64,000 bases of DNA from Candidatus Zixiibacteriota bacterium (GCA_022571845.1 JACZXB010000005.1:19888-83887), one strand, 5' to 3'; counted from the stretch's first letter, positions 19,562 to 28,127 are shown. The notes: generated by a model from the sequence alone, not told the origin. Numbers and translations: made by a program.

Positions 19562-20167
19562 TTATTCCTCTACTTTCAAATGAACAGTACGTTCGAAGTA
19601 GTTTCCGACCATGCCCTCACTTGCTTTTCCCTTTACAGTTTTCCCGCTGGTTAACATTACCTGCAGTGTAACTGTTGCATCTCCGGCCGCATCTGTCGGT
19701 CGAACAGTCATTGGCAGCAGGGTCCCTTTGGTACCCGGGTATGAATCGAGATTATCCCCTACCAGGCGGCAGGCCATCGGCAGGTTAATTTCCCAACCCG
19801 GTGCGAACTTGGATAATGAGGAAGTTTTTATTCTATCGGGCGCAACATAGAGCCAGCCGTTGCGGTAGGGAATCAGTTGCTCATCATCCGTTTTGTATCC
19901 GATAACAGTCAACAGGGTGGCGCTTTGGCCGCGCTTGACTGAGAGCAGAAAGCTGCCGTCAGATTGTCTGAGCGATAATCCTGATTCTTTTTCGACGATG
20001 TCAATTACGAGGTCAGGCCCGTCATGCCAATCGCCGTTGTCAACATGGCAGCTAAGGCAGTTCTCCGACTTTCCCAAAATTCCGACGGCGGGGGGATAAG
20101 CCAGTGAGTTTGCGACTACCACAGCCGCGACTGTGACACTTGCGAGAAAAATTCTCTTTGATTTCAT
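19562..20167 (-). CDS. Exported protein with a single c-type haem motif
   Basis: A 201-residue protein with a signal peptide (ASVTVAAVVVANSLAYP) and one haem-attachment motif CLSCH close to the N-terminus of the mature part, in GILGKSENCLSCHVDNGDWHDGPD. The rest is beta-rich with GYKTDDEQLIPYRNGWLYVAP and shows no distal Met ligand that can be assigned. It could be a small cytochrome-like electron carrier or a redox sensor. Neighbour YceI is also a periplasmic protein, but no shared operon is evident. Confidence 0.65.
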   Translation of the reverse strand: MKSKRIFLASVTVAAVVVANSLAYPPAVGILGKSENCLSCHVDNGDWHDGPDLVIDIVEKESGLSLRQSDGSFLLSVKRGQSATLLTVIGYKTDDEQLIPYRNGWLYVAPDRIKTSSLSKFAPGWEINLPMACRLVGDNLDSYPGTKGTLLPMTVRPTDAAGDATVTLQVMLTSGKTVKGKASEGMVGNYFERTVHLKVEE

Positions 20168-20295
20168 CTATTTCTCCTTATTCCCGGGGCTTTAGCGACT
20201 AATAAGAGGGGCATGGGATACATATAAAACTTTTATCGAAGCGAAATTATTCACAATGTATGCTGTATGCAAATAAAACAGCCCGGTTCGAATAG

Positions 20296-20847
20296 TTATT
20301 GCTGTTCCAATGCCTCAATATCGATTATGATAAATACTTCATTACCAACTACAATTCCACCTTTCTCTAAGTCGCCGTTCCAACTAACGCCGAATTCGTG
20401 GCGATTGATTCTCGTTATTCCATGAAAGCCGACTCTTGAAATAGGTCCTTTATCTACGCCGTCTTCCCAAAAGGGTGTGTTCCACTTGCCCACATATTTC
20501 ATATCCAAGGCTACTTGTTTTGTAACCCCCCGAATAGTCAGGTTACCGGTAACCTTACTTTCATGCTTGCTGACTACATCAATTTTTGTGTTCTTAAACG
20601 TTATCGTAGGATGGCTCTTTGCATCAAGGAAATCTTCACTGAGCAAATGATCATCTCGCATTTTATCACCGGACCAAAAATTCTTAACAGTTATAGTCAT
20701 TTCAACTGAAGTCATGCCTGGATTTTCCGGGTCGAACTCCAGAGAACCTTGGACGTTATTGAAAAAACCTCGCAGCCAAGTAACCATCATATGCTTGACG
20801 CAGAACTCCGCCGACGAATGACCTGGTTCAAATGTCCACTTTGCCAT
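20296..20847 (-). CDS. YceI-family lipid-binding protein
   Basis: A 183-residue lipocalin-like protein of the YceI family, which binds isoprenoid or fatty-acyl chains. Visible are WTFEPGHSSAEFCVKHMMVTW at the start, GFFNNVQGSLEFDPENPGM, KMRDDHLLSEDFLDAKSHPT, KVTGNLTIRGVTKQVALDM and the end GNEVFIIIDIEA. No signal peptide is present, unlike E. coli YceI, so this one is probably cytoplasmic. The ATG at 20847 is preceded by an AT-rich stretch with no clear Shine-Dalgarno. Confidence 0.9.
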   Translation of the reverse strand: MAKWTFEPGHSSAEFCVKHMMVTWLRGFFNNVQGSLEFDPENPGMTSVEMTITVKNFWSGDKMRDDHLLSEDFLDAKSHPTITFKNTKIDVVSKHESKVTGNLTIRGVTKQVALDMKYVGKWNTPFWEDGVDKGPISRVGFHGITRINRHEFGVSWNGDLEKGGIVVGNEVFIIIDIEALEQQ

Positions 20848-21150
20848 ATTTTGTCTATTTCCTATTTTTATATAAATTTAGGCTGGTTGTCCCCTCCGCT
20901 GGCGGCGGTTTTCCGTAACCACCTTAATATTTGTATCCCTCAAGCTCAAGTACTATTTTTTCATAAAGAATATTATGCGGGGGACCTGGGATACATATAG
21001 AACTATGCTAAGTACGGAATTCTACGATTATTACAAGATTCAGAAATGGAAAAAGCATGCTTAGCATGCGGAAAGGCAGGGATTCTCCGTGTGCCTTTGC
21101 TGCTAACTTCTTACTATACTGGAATTTAGGCATAATTCGTTGCCCTGTCA

Positions 21151-21210
21151 AATGTTAAGTAGATGCAAGTAGGAGCAAGTAGAGCCAAGTAGAAGCAACT
21201 TACTCGAAGT
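21151..21210. repeat. Six imperfect 10-bp direct repeats
   Basis: Units: AATGTTAAGT, AGATGCAAGT, AGGAGCAAGT, AGAGCCAAGT, AGAAGCAACT, TACTCGAAGT; consensus AGANGCAAGT. The 10-bp period is one helical turn. It is followed by two GTTAGAAA copies (21215-21236). It lies in the roughly 500-base gene-free gap 20848-21351, in which nothing else was recognised. Confidence 0.75.
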
Positions 21211-21351
21211 AGATTGTTAGAAAATCGTTAGAAAGGAAAAGTTGATTATTTGGCAAATAGAGCGAGAGTTTAGTCATAGTCTCTAATCCCACCGCACAAT
21301 GATTTTAACTAACAATCACAAGAACAAATTCGTCTTTGTTCTCCATATTAT

Positions 21352-21483
21352 TCAGCACGTGCCTGGAGTTAACCCACTTCTAATTATATAGTTTACCAAA
21401 AATTTCAATTCAAGAATGTTGGGGGTTGTACTTCCATCGCCGCTAACGTCGGCTTCTTCCGGACACGGGGGCACGGTCACCAT
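21352..21483 (-). pseudogene. Orphan dockerin-like tail overlapping the proC stop
   Basis: A 43-residue minus-strand frame from ATG at 21483-21481 to TGA at 21354-21352. Its product contains CPEEADVSGDGSTTPNILEL then KFLVNYIIRSGLTPGTC and a stop. This is the last unit of the dockerin-like tails found on other proteins in the window (NILDLTFLVDFIFRGG...C), including the final Cys and stop. It starts inside TGATG at the proC stop, in a different frame. Most likely it is the leftover 3' end of a lost exported gene; translational coupling to proC is possible. Confidence 0.75.
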
Positions 21484-22328
21484 CAGCGGTCTTCGCCCTT
21501 ACCCAGTTGACTGGCTATCCGCGCAGCTTCTTCGACAGCTCGGGCCAGGGTCGAACGAATCTTGCCGTCTTCCAAAGTAAGTAAAGCACCAATCGTACAT
21601 CCTGCTGGCGTGGTGACATCGTCTCGGAGTCTGGCGGGGTGCCAACCCGTTTTGTGAACCATCGTGGCCGCCCCAAGTACTGTTTGAGCCACAATTGTCA
21701 GCGCAAGATTCCTTGGAATACCGACATTTACTCCGCCGTCGGCGAGTGCCTCTATCACTAGATAGATATAGGCCGGGCCGCTGGCTGACAGCCCTGTCAT
21801 GGCGTTGCACAGCGATTCATCCAGTTCAATCACACGACCCACCGACTCGAATATTGCCCGCGCTGTCGCCAGGTGTGTCTCGGAAGCATTGGGGCCACAA
21901 CACAGAGCTGTCATTCCTTCGCCCACGAGACAGGGAGTATTAGTAATCGCCCGGACAATAGGGTTGTCAGGGAGACTTTCCTGCATAGCGCTGGTAGTCA
22001 CACCGGTTACGATAGAGATCACGAGCGAAGATGTTGAAAGTCCCTCATGGCGAAGTTGCGAAAGTGCGGACAGGTACTGGTTGGGCTTCACACAGAGCAA
22101 AACTATATTGGTCTTCTTCAGTAGACCATCGTACGATTCATGCAGGCATATTATGCCAAGCTTTTTTTCTACGATTTTTGCGCTGTCCTGGGTACGAGTT
22201 GTACCCCACAGATCCTGTCTATCTACGATTTTCCGGTCGAGGAGAGACTTTGCGATCGCCTGTCCCATAACGCCGGCGCCGATAATGCCTATTTTGCCCG
22301 CGGTGATGTTTGTACTCGATTTTGCCAT
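21483..22328 (-). CDS. proC: Pyrroline-5-carboxylate reductase
   Basis: Catalyses the last step of proline synthesis, NAD(P)H-dependent reduction of pyrroline-5-carboxylate. 281 residues, normal length. The nucleotide-binding N-terminus is KIGIIGAGVMGQAIAKSLL, then CVKPNQYLSAL, RAITNTPCLVGEGMTAL, and the signature GLSASGPAYIYLVIEALADG with DDVTTPAGCTIGAL. The start at 22328 gives a somewhat longer N-terminus than usual; an internal start is possible. A tRNA-Ser gene lies 75 bases upstream on the same strand. The stop codon overlaps the start of a dockerin-like remnant. Confidence 0.95.
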   Translation of the reverse strand: MAKSSTNITAGKIGIIGAGVMGQAIAKSLLDRKIVDRQDLWGTTRTQDSAKIVEKKLGIICLHESYDGLLKKTNIVLLCVKPNQYLSALSQLRHEGLSTSSLVISIVTGVTTSAMQESLPDNPIVRAITNTPCLVGEGMTALCCGPNASETHLATARAIFESVGRVIELDESLCNAMTGLSASGPAYIYLVIEALADGGVNVGIPRNLALTIVAQTVLGAATMVHKTGWHPARLRDDVTTPAGCTIGALLTLEDGKIRSTLARAVEEAARIASQLGKGEDR

Positions 22329-22402
22329 AAACTGCTCTCACAGATATATCGGCAAAATCGGCCCGGTTATAAAGCCTGCCGGTCGAGCTGTGGATTTCAA
22401 TG

Positions 22403-22487
22403 CGGAGGAGGTAGGATTCGAACCCACGGTACCTTGCGGCACAACGGTTTTCAAGACCGCCGCTTTCGACCACTCAGCCACTCCTCC
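22403..22487 (-). tRNA. tRNA-Ser(UGA)
   Basis: An 85-base class II tRNA. The 7-bp acceptor stem is GGAGGAG (22487-22481) with CTCCTCC (22410-22404), the anticodon loop reads CTTGAAA (anticodon UGA), a long variable arm is present, and the T loop is GGTTCGAATCC. The discriminator is G as in tRNA-Ser. The CCA end is not encoded. Confidence 0.95.
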
Positions 22488-22513
22488 ACGTCAATTATTT
22501 CAGCCCATGTCTC

Positions 22514-22542
22514 CTTTCCGCCGCGGCGGACTCAGGGTGACG
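22514..22542. repeat. GC-rich dispersed repeat, copy 3
   Basis: CTTTCCGCCGCGGCGGACTC followed by AGGGTGACG; related to the copies at 9351 and 10291, one base different in the palindrome. It lies between tRNA-Ser and a lipoprotein terminator. Confidence 0.8.
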
Positions 22543-22606
22543 TGCGCAGGACAGGCCAAAACTATGAGAAATCGTCTCGAGGTCAAGTTAATATATGAGC
22601 CACAAA

Positions 22607-22634
22607 AAAAGGCGCCCTGCGTTAGGCGCCTTTT
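22607..22634 (-). terminator. Intrinsic terminator after lipoprotein gene
   Basis: AAAAGGCGCC (22607-22616) pairs perfectly with GGCGCCTTTT (22625-22634) and seven T follow on the minus strand. Confidence 0.9.
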
Positions 22635-22659
22635 ACAAAATATATCGAAAAATGCTAAT

Positions 22660-23592
22660 TTAGAACTCGCGGGTCCAGCTTGATGTACCACTAGCCTGTG
22701 TTCCACTATCACAAGGCTCGGTGATATTCCAAACCGTTGTACCGTCAGAGATAGTCAGTGCTACGCTGCCGTCGGAAGCATAGACGCCGGTAGCTGTCCA
22801 GACACCTGTTACTGAGATAGTATCAACTCCGGCACCAAGATCACCAATACAGGACATATCTATTGTCGCTGTTACGCTGACTGTTCCTGAAGTTGGGCAA
22901 TCGATTGTTCCGCCTTCGGAAATCATTAAATTTGTTGCACTAAGCACGTTGCTAAACGAAAAATCACAAACGAGAGTAGAATCGCCATCAGAGCCGGTAG
23001 CAGTTTCTGTTGCCGTACCGTTGATTGTGACAGGGGTTACCATATCGATCGTAATGCCTGTGATTGTTAGCGCACCATCTGAATTGGCAGAAAATGATCC
23101 ACCATTTTCACTAATACTAAAGTGAGACCTGATTCTCAATTCATCCAAAGTTGAGTCTGGAACCTGCAGCGTTTGTCCGCCAGACAATGTTTGAAGAGAA
23201 TCAATACCAGCGATAGTTATAGTATCATTATAAATAGTGTCAATAACGAACCCGGAAAACGAGAACACATGCCAAACACTGTCGTAGGTGTAGCTTAGTG
23301 AATCAAAAACCAAAATTTCATCACCGCCACCCAAAGCCTGTCTTGACATTGCATTTTTCGGCGAGAAGGTAGCGCCTGGAATAGAATCGATAATAATAAA
23401 TGACAAATCGAAAGAATTAGCAATTGCTTCAAATGCTTCAGCGCCAACGAGATTTTCAGCCAACTGAAAGTCGATTGAGTTAGTATCGCCCTGAATTAGA
23501 TTTGTAACGGCGTCATCTGTGCTGCAGCCGGGCAGCATTGTTATGAACGCTCCTAGTGACAGCAGTGTGAATAAAAGAGTAAATCTTTTCAT
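22660..23592 (-). CDS. Lipoprotein of unknown function
   Basis: A 310-residue lipoprotein. The signal peptide LFTLLSLGAFITMLPGC ends in the lipobox LPGC, giving a lipidated Cys near residue 23. The mature part is rich in Thr, Ser and Asp and contains beta-strand stretches such as GALTITGITIDMVTPVTING and VSVTATIDMSCIGDLG. No family is recognised. It has its own terminator and, upstream, an AGGAGG (GGAGGATTTCAAATG on the minus strand) that supports the start. Confidence 0.75.
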   Translation of the reverse strand: MKRFTLLFTLLSLGAFITMLPGCSTDDAVTNLIQGDTNSIDFQLAENLVGAEAFEAIANSFDLSFIIIDSIPGATFSPKNAMSRQALGGGDEILVFDSLSYTYDSVWHVFSFSGFVIDTIYNDTITIAGIDSLQTLSGGQTLQVPDSTLDELRIRSHFSISENGGSFSANSDGALTITGITIDMVTPVTINGTATETATGSDGDSTLVCDFSFSNVLSATNLMISEGGTIDCPTSGTVSVTATIDMSCIGDLGAGVDTISVTGVWTATGVYASDGSVALTISDGTTVWNITEPCDSGTQASGTSSWTREF

Positions 23593-23729
23593 TTGAAATC
23601 CTCCAATTGTTTAATAAAGATAATCTCTTTTAATAATCGGAAGACTTAGCTCTTTATTGAGTGATATTGTTCACTTTTTTATCAATTATAAATGATCAAT
23701 AACAAATTTTAATGTTTTGAGAAAAACGA

Positions 23730-24950
23730 TTATTGGGGCTGTTTGGCAGCTTGAGGCCCGCCGTAAATGCCTATATGCGAATGAGTTCCATCTGGGTTGT
23801 AGATAGCAGTATCGCCTGAATTCCAGAGCGGAGAATCGGGCAGATATTTGAAATTGCTTTCCGGGAGAAACTTGGGGTCCGTATTCAGATTGCCGTTTAA
23901 GTCGGCCTGGTCAAAGATATTTTCGTATTCGCCCTCTTTATTATTCCAGACAAGATTATTAGCAAACTGCCATTTGGCCCAGTCGCCGTTGTTCCAGACT
24001 CCCACGCAAGGGCAGACCCACTCTTTGCGCCAGCCGTTTTCGGTGATGACGTTGTTGACTATGCGTCCGCGGCTTTCGTTAGACCAGGGCGCCACCCCGC
24101 AGTTACCATTGTGATGGACTATATTATTGGCAATATCCATATACGATTGACCGGTAGCAATAATTCCCCAGCCAAGATTATCATGCACGCTGTTATTTCG
24201 GGCGACCACCCATGAAGTTCCGAAGGCTCCTATCCCTTTCCAGAAACCGCTGATGTCGTTTCGAAAGGCGCTGCAGGAAGCATCCCAGGTGACACCGATA
24301 CCGGCGCCGCGTCCATCTTTGATAACACAGTCGGTTACCAGTGCAGTAGCGCCGCGATAAAGAGCCACACCATCCCAGCCGTTGTTGGTAATATTGCAGT
24401 TTCTAATGGTAATATCGGCGCCTTCGCGTCCAAAAACTCCACCAATACCTACGACAACTGTGGAATCGGCGTGTCTGTTATCGTTGTCGCGAATGTCAAC
24501 TTCTTCAATTAAAACGCGCGAGTTGCGAACGACTATGGCAGCATCGGTGGCGTTGCCGTCAGCATCGCGCCTGCCGCCGGTAATGGTCAGATTTCTGATA
24601 ATGGAATTGGAAGAATTTACGAAATAAACTCCATAGCCACCCTTGGTGAGAAGAATAGTTTTTTGTCTATCGGTGCCAATAATAACCAGCGACTTATTCT
24701 TGATAATAAAACCGTAGCTGGCAGCTACTTCAGTCCTGGGGTCAAGACAGTTGCCGCACAGTGAATCTGTAAAAGCAATTGGAGCGGCGTCATAAACTTT
24801 AGCAGAAAGTAGTATGGTATCACCGCTTGACGCGAAATTAATTACAGCTTGAAAGTCGCTGCCGCGCTCAACCGTAAGAGTTGCGCTATTGGTCAAAGCA
24901 GCGAATAAGAACAGAAATACTAAGCTGCCACAAATTCGTAAAGTCTTCAT
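23730..24950 (-). CDS. Exported right-handed beta-helix protein
   Basis: A 406-residue secreted protein with a signal peptide (CGSLVFLFLFAALTNS) and a parallel beta-helix of roughly 20-24-residue rungs: IIRNLTITGGRRDADGNATD, VLIEEVDIRDNDNR, ITIRNCNITNNGWDGVALYR, NNSVHDNLGWGIIATG and IVNNVITENGW. The repeats match the NosD/pectate-lyase-like fold (periplasmic carbohydrate or copper-site proteins). No catalytic motif is evident. The C-terminus lacks a dockerin-like or T9SS tail. Confidence 0.8.
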   Translation of the reverse strand: MKTLRICGSLVFLFLFAALTNSATLTVERGSDFQAVINFASSGDTILLSAKVYDAAPIAFTDSLCGNCLDPRTEVAASYGFIIKNKSLVIIGTDRQKTILLTKGGYGVYFVNSSNSIIRNLTITGGRRDADGNATDAAIVVRNSRVLIEEVDIRDNDNRHADSTVVVGIGGVFGREGADITIRNCNITNNGWDGVALYRGATALVTDCVIKDGRGAGIGVTWDASCSAFRNDISGFWKGIGAFGTSWVVARNNSVHDNLGWGIIATGQSYMDIANNIVHHNGNCGVAPWSNESRGRIVNNVITENGWRKEWVCPCVGVWNNGDWAKWQFANNLVWNNKEGEYENIFDQADLNGNLNTDPKFLPESNFKYLPDSPLWNSGDTAIYNPDGTHSHIGIYGGPQAAKQPQ

Positions 24951-25005
24951 TTCATCAGCTAATTTAACAGGCGAAAAGCCTCATAACAAGCGGCCAAAAT
25001 TTGTC

Positions 25006-25033
25006 TTGACAAATTTGAGAGAACTCATATATT
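25006..25033 (+). promoter_or_regulatory. Promoter of the metal-regulation operon
   Basis: TTGACA (25006-25011), a 16-base spacer and TATATT (25028-25033). The predicted start of transcription, near 25040, falls at the edge of the palindromic operator. Confidence 0.65.
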
Positions 25034-25040
25034 TACCGAT

Positions 25041-25064
25041 ATTATTTAGGTAAACCTAAATAAT
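25041..25064. promoter_or_regulatory. Palindromic operator for the DtxR-family regulator
   Basis: ATTATTTAGG and CCTAAATAAT form a perfect 10-bp inverted repeat around TAAA. This resembles DtxR/IdeR boxes (TTAGG...CCTAA) and sits downstream of the -10 box. A half-site GTTAGGTTTAA follows at 25068-25078. Autoregulation of the operon is inferred. Confidence 0.75.
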
Positions 25065-25082
25065 ATGTTAGGTTTAATTAAC

Positions 25083-25751
25083 ATGATATTAAGCGAGTCA
25101 ATAGAAGATTATCTGAAAGCAATTTACGCTCTCAAGAAAGAGGTCGGCAAGGTTGTGACCACACAACTCGCTGAACGTCTTGAGGTTAAGCCGGCATCGG
25201 TGACCGGCATGGTTCGCAAACTGGCTGATATGAAACTGGTTACTTACAAGCCCTATCAGGGAGTGGCTTTGACTAAAGCGGGTCAAAAGGTAGCTCTGGA
25301 AGTAATCAGGCATCATCGGCTTCTGGAATTATATCTCAATGAAATAATGGGGCTACCCTGGGATAAGGTTCATCAGGAGGCTGAAAAGTTGGAACACGCT
25401 ATCTCTGAAGAATTGGAAGACCGAATAGACCAGTTACTTGGTCATCCGACTACTGATCCGCACGGCTCTCCGATTCCTTCAAAGGCCGGAAAAGTTAATA
25501 ACTCTTCATCGAAAAAACTATCGGAAATGAAAAGAGGGGAGAAAGCAAAGATTGCGGAGGTAAGAGATGAAGATTCGGAGCTACTTAGATATGTCGGGGA
25601 GCTTGGGTTATTTCCGGGAAAATCATTTGAAGTTGTTAATGTGGCACCTTACAAAGGTCCCATGACTTTGAAAATTAAGAGCAAAAAAATTATAGTCGGC
25701 CGCGAAGCCGCTAAGCAGATACTGGTCAATAAGATCAGTGCTTGGAACTAA
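25083..25751 (+). CDS. DtxR/MntR-family metal-dependent repressor
   Basis: A 222-residue metalloregulator. The N-terminal winged helix is LSESIEDYLKAIYALKKEV to PYQGVALTKAGQKVALE, with the dimerisation and metal-binding region HHRLLELYLNEIMGLPW, HQEAEKLEHAISEELEDRID and LGHPTTDPHGSPIP. The C-terminal FeoA/SH3-like domain (MKRGEKAKIAEVRDEDSELL to the end) is complete. The start at 25083 gives the family-typical MILSESIEDYLKAIY; an ATG at 25065 would add six residues. The palindrome upstream and the ABC importer downstream point to Mn or Fe control. Confidence 0.93.
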   Translation: MILSESIEDYLKAIYALKKEVGKVVTTQLAERLEVKPASVTGMVRKLADMKLVTYKPYQGVALTKAGQKVALEVIRHHRLLELYLNEIMGLPWDKVHQEAEKLEHAISEELEDRIDQLLGHPTTDPHGSPIPSKAGKVNNSSSKKLSEMKRGEKAKIAEVRDEDSELLRYVGELGLFPGKSFEVVNVAPYKGPMTLKIKSKKIIVGREAAKQILVNKISAWN

Positions 25752-25805
25752 AAGGAATTGTCCGCGGAAAACAGGACTGATGTTTTTACAGATGAGAGCG
25801 AGAAA

Positions 25806-26975
25806 ATGAACGGAAGAAGAGTCTTTGTTGACAGAATCTTTATTGTAACTCCTTTAGTTATTTTGGTGGCCATGATGTTGTCTTTCCAATTACAGGAGGC
25901 GCACGGAGTGCCATATTTTGCGCGCAAGTATGACCTAAACTGTAACAGTTGCCACATCATGCCTCCGGCGCTGAACCAGCAGGGTGAAAATTTTGTAGCC
26001 AACGGTTACAAGCCCGTCGGGCCTACAGAGGCGAAAGCGACGTGGCCTTTCGCTTTGTGGTTGACGCAGCGCGGTGAGGTACAGCATTCGAATGATCTGG
26101 ATAAGGCGTTTCCGAATAAGGTGGAGTTGATATCCGGAGGGCCGCTCGGCGATTCGCGGGCGAGTTATTTTCTGGAGTGGCGGATTCTCAGTCTGCAAGT
26201 GAGTTCTGACGGCAGTTTGAAGGACCGAAGCGGCAGGTTTGAGGATTTGTTTATTACATATGATGTTTCGAATTCTGTAAACTTGAAGGCGGGTCAATTT
26301 CGGCTCTTGAATCAGATTGATGATTCCCGAAAACTGGGACTTTCGACTCCGCTGGTGATTGGTGCGAAGATTTCCGGCAGTGGCGCCGGCAGCGCCAGAG
26401 AACTATCACTCAGGGCGTTTGCGCCGAACGGTCGTTCTCCGTCTGTCAGTCTCCAGCATCGTTCACTGCCGGGGGCGCATGCGGCTAACGGGTGGTTTAA
26501 TATTGTGAGTCTTGTTTTTCCCGGTGAATTCTCTATTCCGATTACGGATGAAGCGCGGGAAGAGGCCAGTTTTGAATTTGAATCAGATCCCAAAGGTGTG
26601 TTTTTGGAGTCGTTTTACAAGAGGGGTCTGAGTTCTGTAGGGGCGCACTTGTTTGTGGATGACGGCAGGAGTATGGGGAGTCTGATCGGCGTTTACAATC
26701 GGGGTCGCTGGTTTTCACGGCTGGGTTTGGGTTACGGGCGATTTGCCGGGGAAACTAATCTGAGAATCACACTCGAGAGCGAGTTTATACCGTATGATTT
26801 TCTCTCTGGTGGTGTTCGTCTGGATCATCAGACTGAAGTGGACAACGGCACATCGTTTGTGCCAAACGTGAATTTTCAATGGCCGCTTACCGTATGGACT
26901 TTGCGTCTGGTGGTGGAACACAGAGTGCGTTCTGACAATAATTTGACAGTGGGTGAATTGAGTCTGGTGTTTTGA
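25806..26975 (+). CDS. Outer-membrane haem-motif protein with porin-like region
   Basis: A 389-residue protein from ATG 25806 (a TTG at 25758 would extend it by 16). A hydrophobic signal segment TPLVILVAMMLSFQLQEAHG is followed by one c-type haem motif CNSCH in FARKYDLNCNSCHIMPPALN, a segment seen in outer-membrane cytochrome-porin families. The remainder alternates short amphipathic strands and aromatic turns, ending LTVGELSLVF, as in a beta-barrel whose last residue is Phe. It lies 55 bases after the DtxR-type gene and before a metal-binding lipoprotein, so co-regulation is likely. Function in metal or electron transfer is inferred. Confidence 0.65.
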   Translation: MNGRRVFVDRIFIVTPLVILVAMMLSFQLQEAHGVPYFARKYDLNCNSCHIMPPALNQQGENFVANGYKPVGPTEAKATWPFALWLTQRGEVQHSNDLDKAFPNKVELISGGPLGDSRASYFLEWRILSLQVSSDGSLKDRSGRFEDLFITYDVSNSVNLKAGQFRLLNQIDDSRKLGLSTPLVIGAKISGSGAGSARELSLRAFAPNGRSPSVSLQHRSLPGAHAANGWFNIVSLVFPGEFSIPITDEAREEASFEFESDPKGVFLESFYKRGLSSVGAHLFVDDGRSMGSLIGVYNRGRWFSRLGLGYGRFAGETNLRITLESEFIPYDFLSGGVRLDHQTEVDNGTSFVPNVNFQWPLTVWTLRLVVEHRVRSDNNLTVGELSLVF

Positions 26976-27177
26976 TTCGTTACGTTTTGGTGGGACGACG
27001 CTCGGATCAGTCGTCGCCGGTTATCGGGCGCTCGGCGTTTTCGTGTCCAAAAGACCCAGGCCCTTTGTGTCATGACGCTTCCTGTGAATACTTCGGTGAT
27101 GATTGCCAAATGCCTTTCGCTGGTGAATCGATTGATGTTGATGGGGTAGCTTTACTTTTTCAAGGGAGTTTTTAAAA

Positions 27178-28122
27178 ATGACTGACCGCTTCGATTTTTA
27201 TTACAAAAGAATGATTTGTCTGATTTTATTCACGCTTGCGTTTTTGGTTTTATCCTGCAGTCAAATTTCCCATAAGGAATCCGGTAAACTAAAGGTTGTC
27301 ACCACCATCGGCATGCTGGCCGATGCTGTTAAAGTAATAACTGCCGACTCAGTTGAAGTTACGGGACTAATGGGACCGGGAGTAGACCCTCATCTTTATA
27401 AAGCAACCAGCGGTGACGTAAGTCTGCTTGATAAAGCCGACCTGATTGTTTATAACGGACTTAATCTGGAAGCCAAGATGACAGTTATTTTCAAGAAAAT
27501 GTCGGCTTCCAAAAGAACGTTGGCAGTAGCCGAACGAATTGACAGCTCACTACTGCGGTTTCCGGAATATTTTAAAGGGCATCCGGATCCGCATGTCTGG
27601 TTCGATGTTTCGATGTGGAAAACCGTCGTGGCAGCAACAGGCGCTGTATTAATGGAAATGGACTCTGCCAACCAAAAGTTATATCAAGAAAATCTGTCGG
27701 GCTATCTTCATGTCCTTGATGAACTGCATAAGTGGGTAAAGGCACAGATGGCAACTATTCCCGAAGAAAAACGGATTTTGGTAACAGCACACGATGCCTT
27801 CGGGTATTTGGGGCGGGCCTATGATATTGAAGTACGAGGACTACAGGGAATTTCTACTGTAACCGAAGCCGGCTTGTACGATCTGACTCACATGATCGAT
27901 ATGCTGGTCGAAAGAAAAATCAAGGCGGTTTTCGTAGAATCGTCAGTGCCGCGAAAAGCGATTGAGGCGGTAGTAGAAGGCTGCCGGCAGCGGGGGCTTG
28001 ATATAGAAATTGGCGGCGAACTATTTTCCGATGCTATGGGTGAAGGGGGTACACCGGAGGGAACCTATATCGGGATGGTCCGTCACAACGTTAATACTAT
28101 CGTAAAAGCATTGAGTAAATAA
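27178..28122 (+). CDS. Metal ABC transporter substrate-binding lipoprotein (TroA/ZnuA-like)
   Basis: A 314-residue cluster A-I solute-binding protein. The signal peptide ends in LVLSCSQ, so it is a lipoprotein with Cys near residue 27. The core is KVVTTIGMLADAVKVITADS, then the metal ligands in VDPHLYK, HPDPHVWFDVSMW, TAHDAFGYLGRAYD, and the final Asp in GELFSDAMGEGG. The lack of a His-rich loop favours Mn or Fe over Zn. A 200-base gap to the upstream gene holds no recognisable gene; a 67-codon frame there has four cysteines but is weak. Followed at 6 bases by the ATPase. Confidence 0.9.
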   Translation: MTDRFDFYYKRMICLILFTLAFLVLSCSQISHKESGKLKVVTTIGMLADAVKVITADSVEVTGLMGPGVDPHLYKATSGDVSLLDKADLIVYNGLNLEAKMTVIFKKMSASKRTLAVAERIDSSLLRFPEYFKGHPDPHVWFDVSMWKTVVAATGAVLMEMDSANQKLYQENLSGYLHVLDELHKWVKAQMATIPEEKRILVTAHDAFGYLGRAYDIEVRGLQGISTVTEAGLYDLTHMIDMLVERKIKAVFVESSVPRKAIEAVVEGCRQRGLDIEIGGELFSDAMGEGGTPEGTYIGMVRHNVNTIVKALSK

Positions 28123-28127
28123 TAAAT

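Noticed and set aside
21151..21210. CRISPR array
   Set aside because: The repeat unit is 10 bases with no unique spacers and no cas genes nearby.
25065..25082. Earlier start of the DtxR-type gene
   Set aside because: It abuts the palindrome, has no Shine-Dalgarno, and the shorter start gives the family-typical N-terminus.
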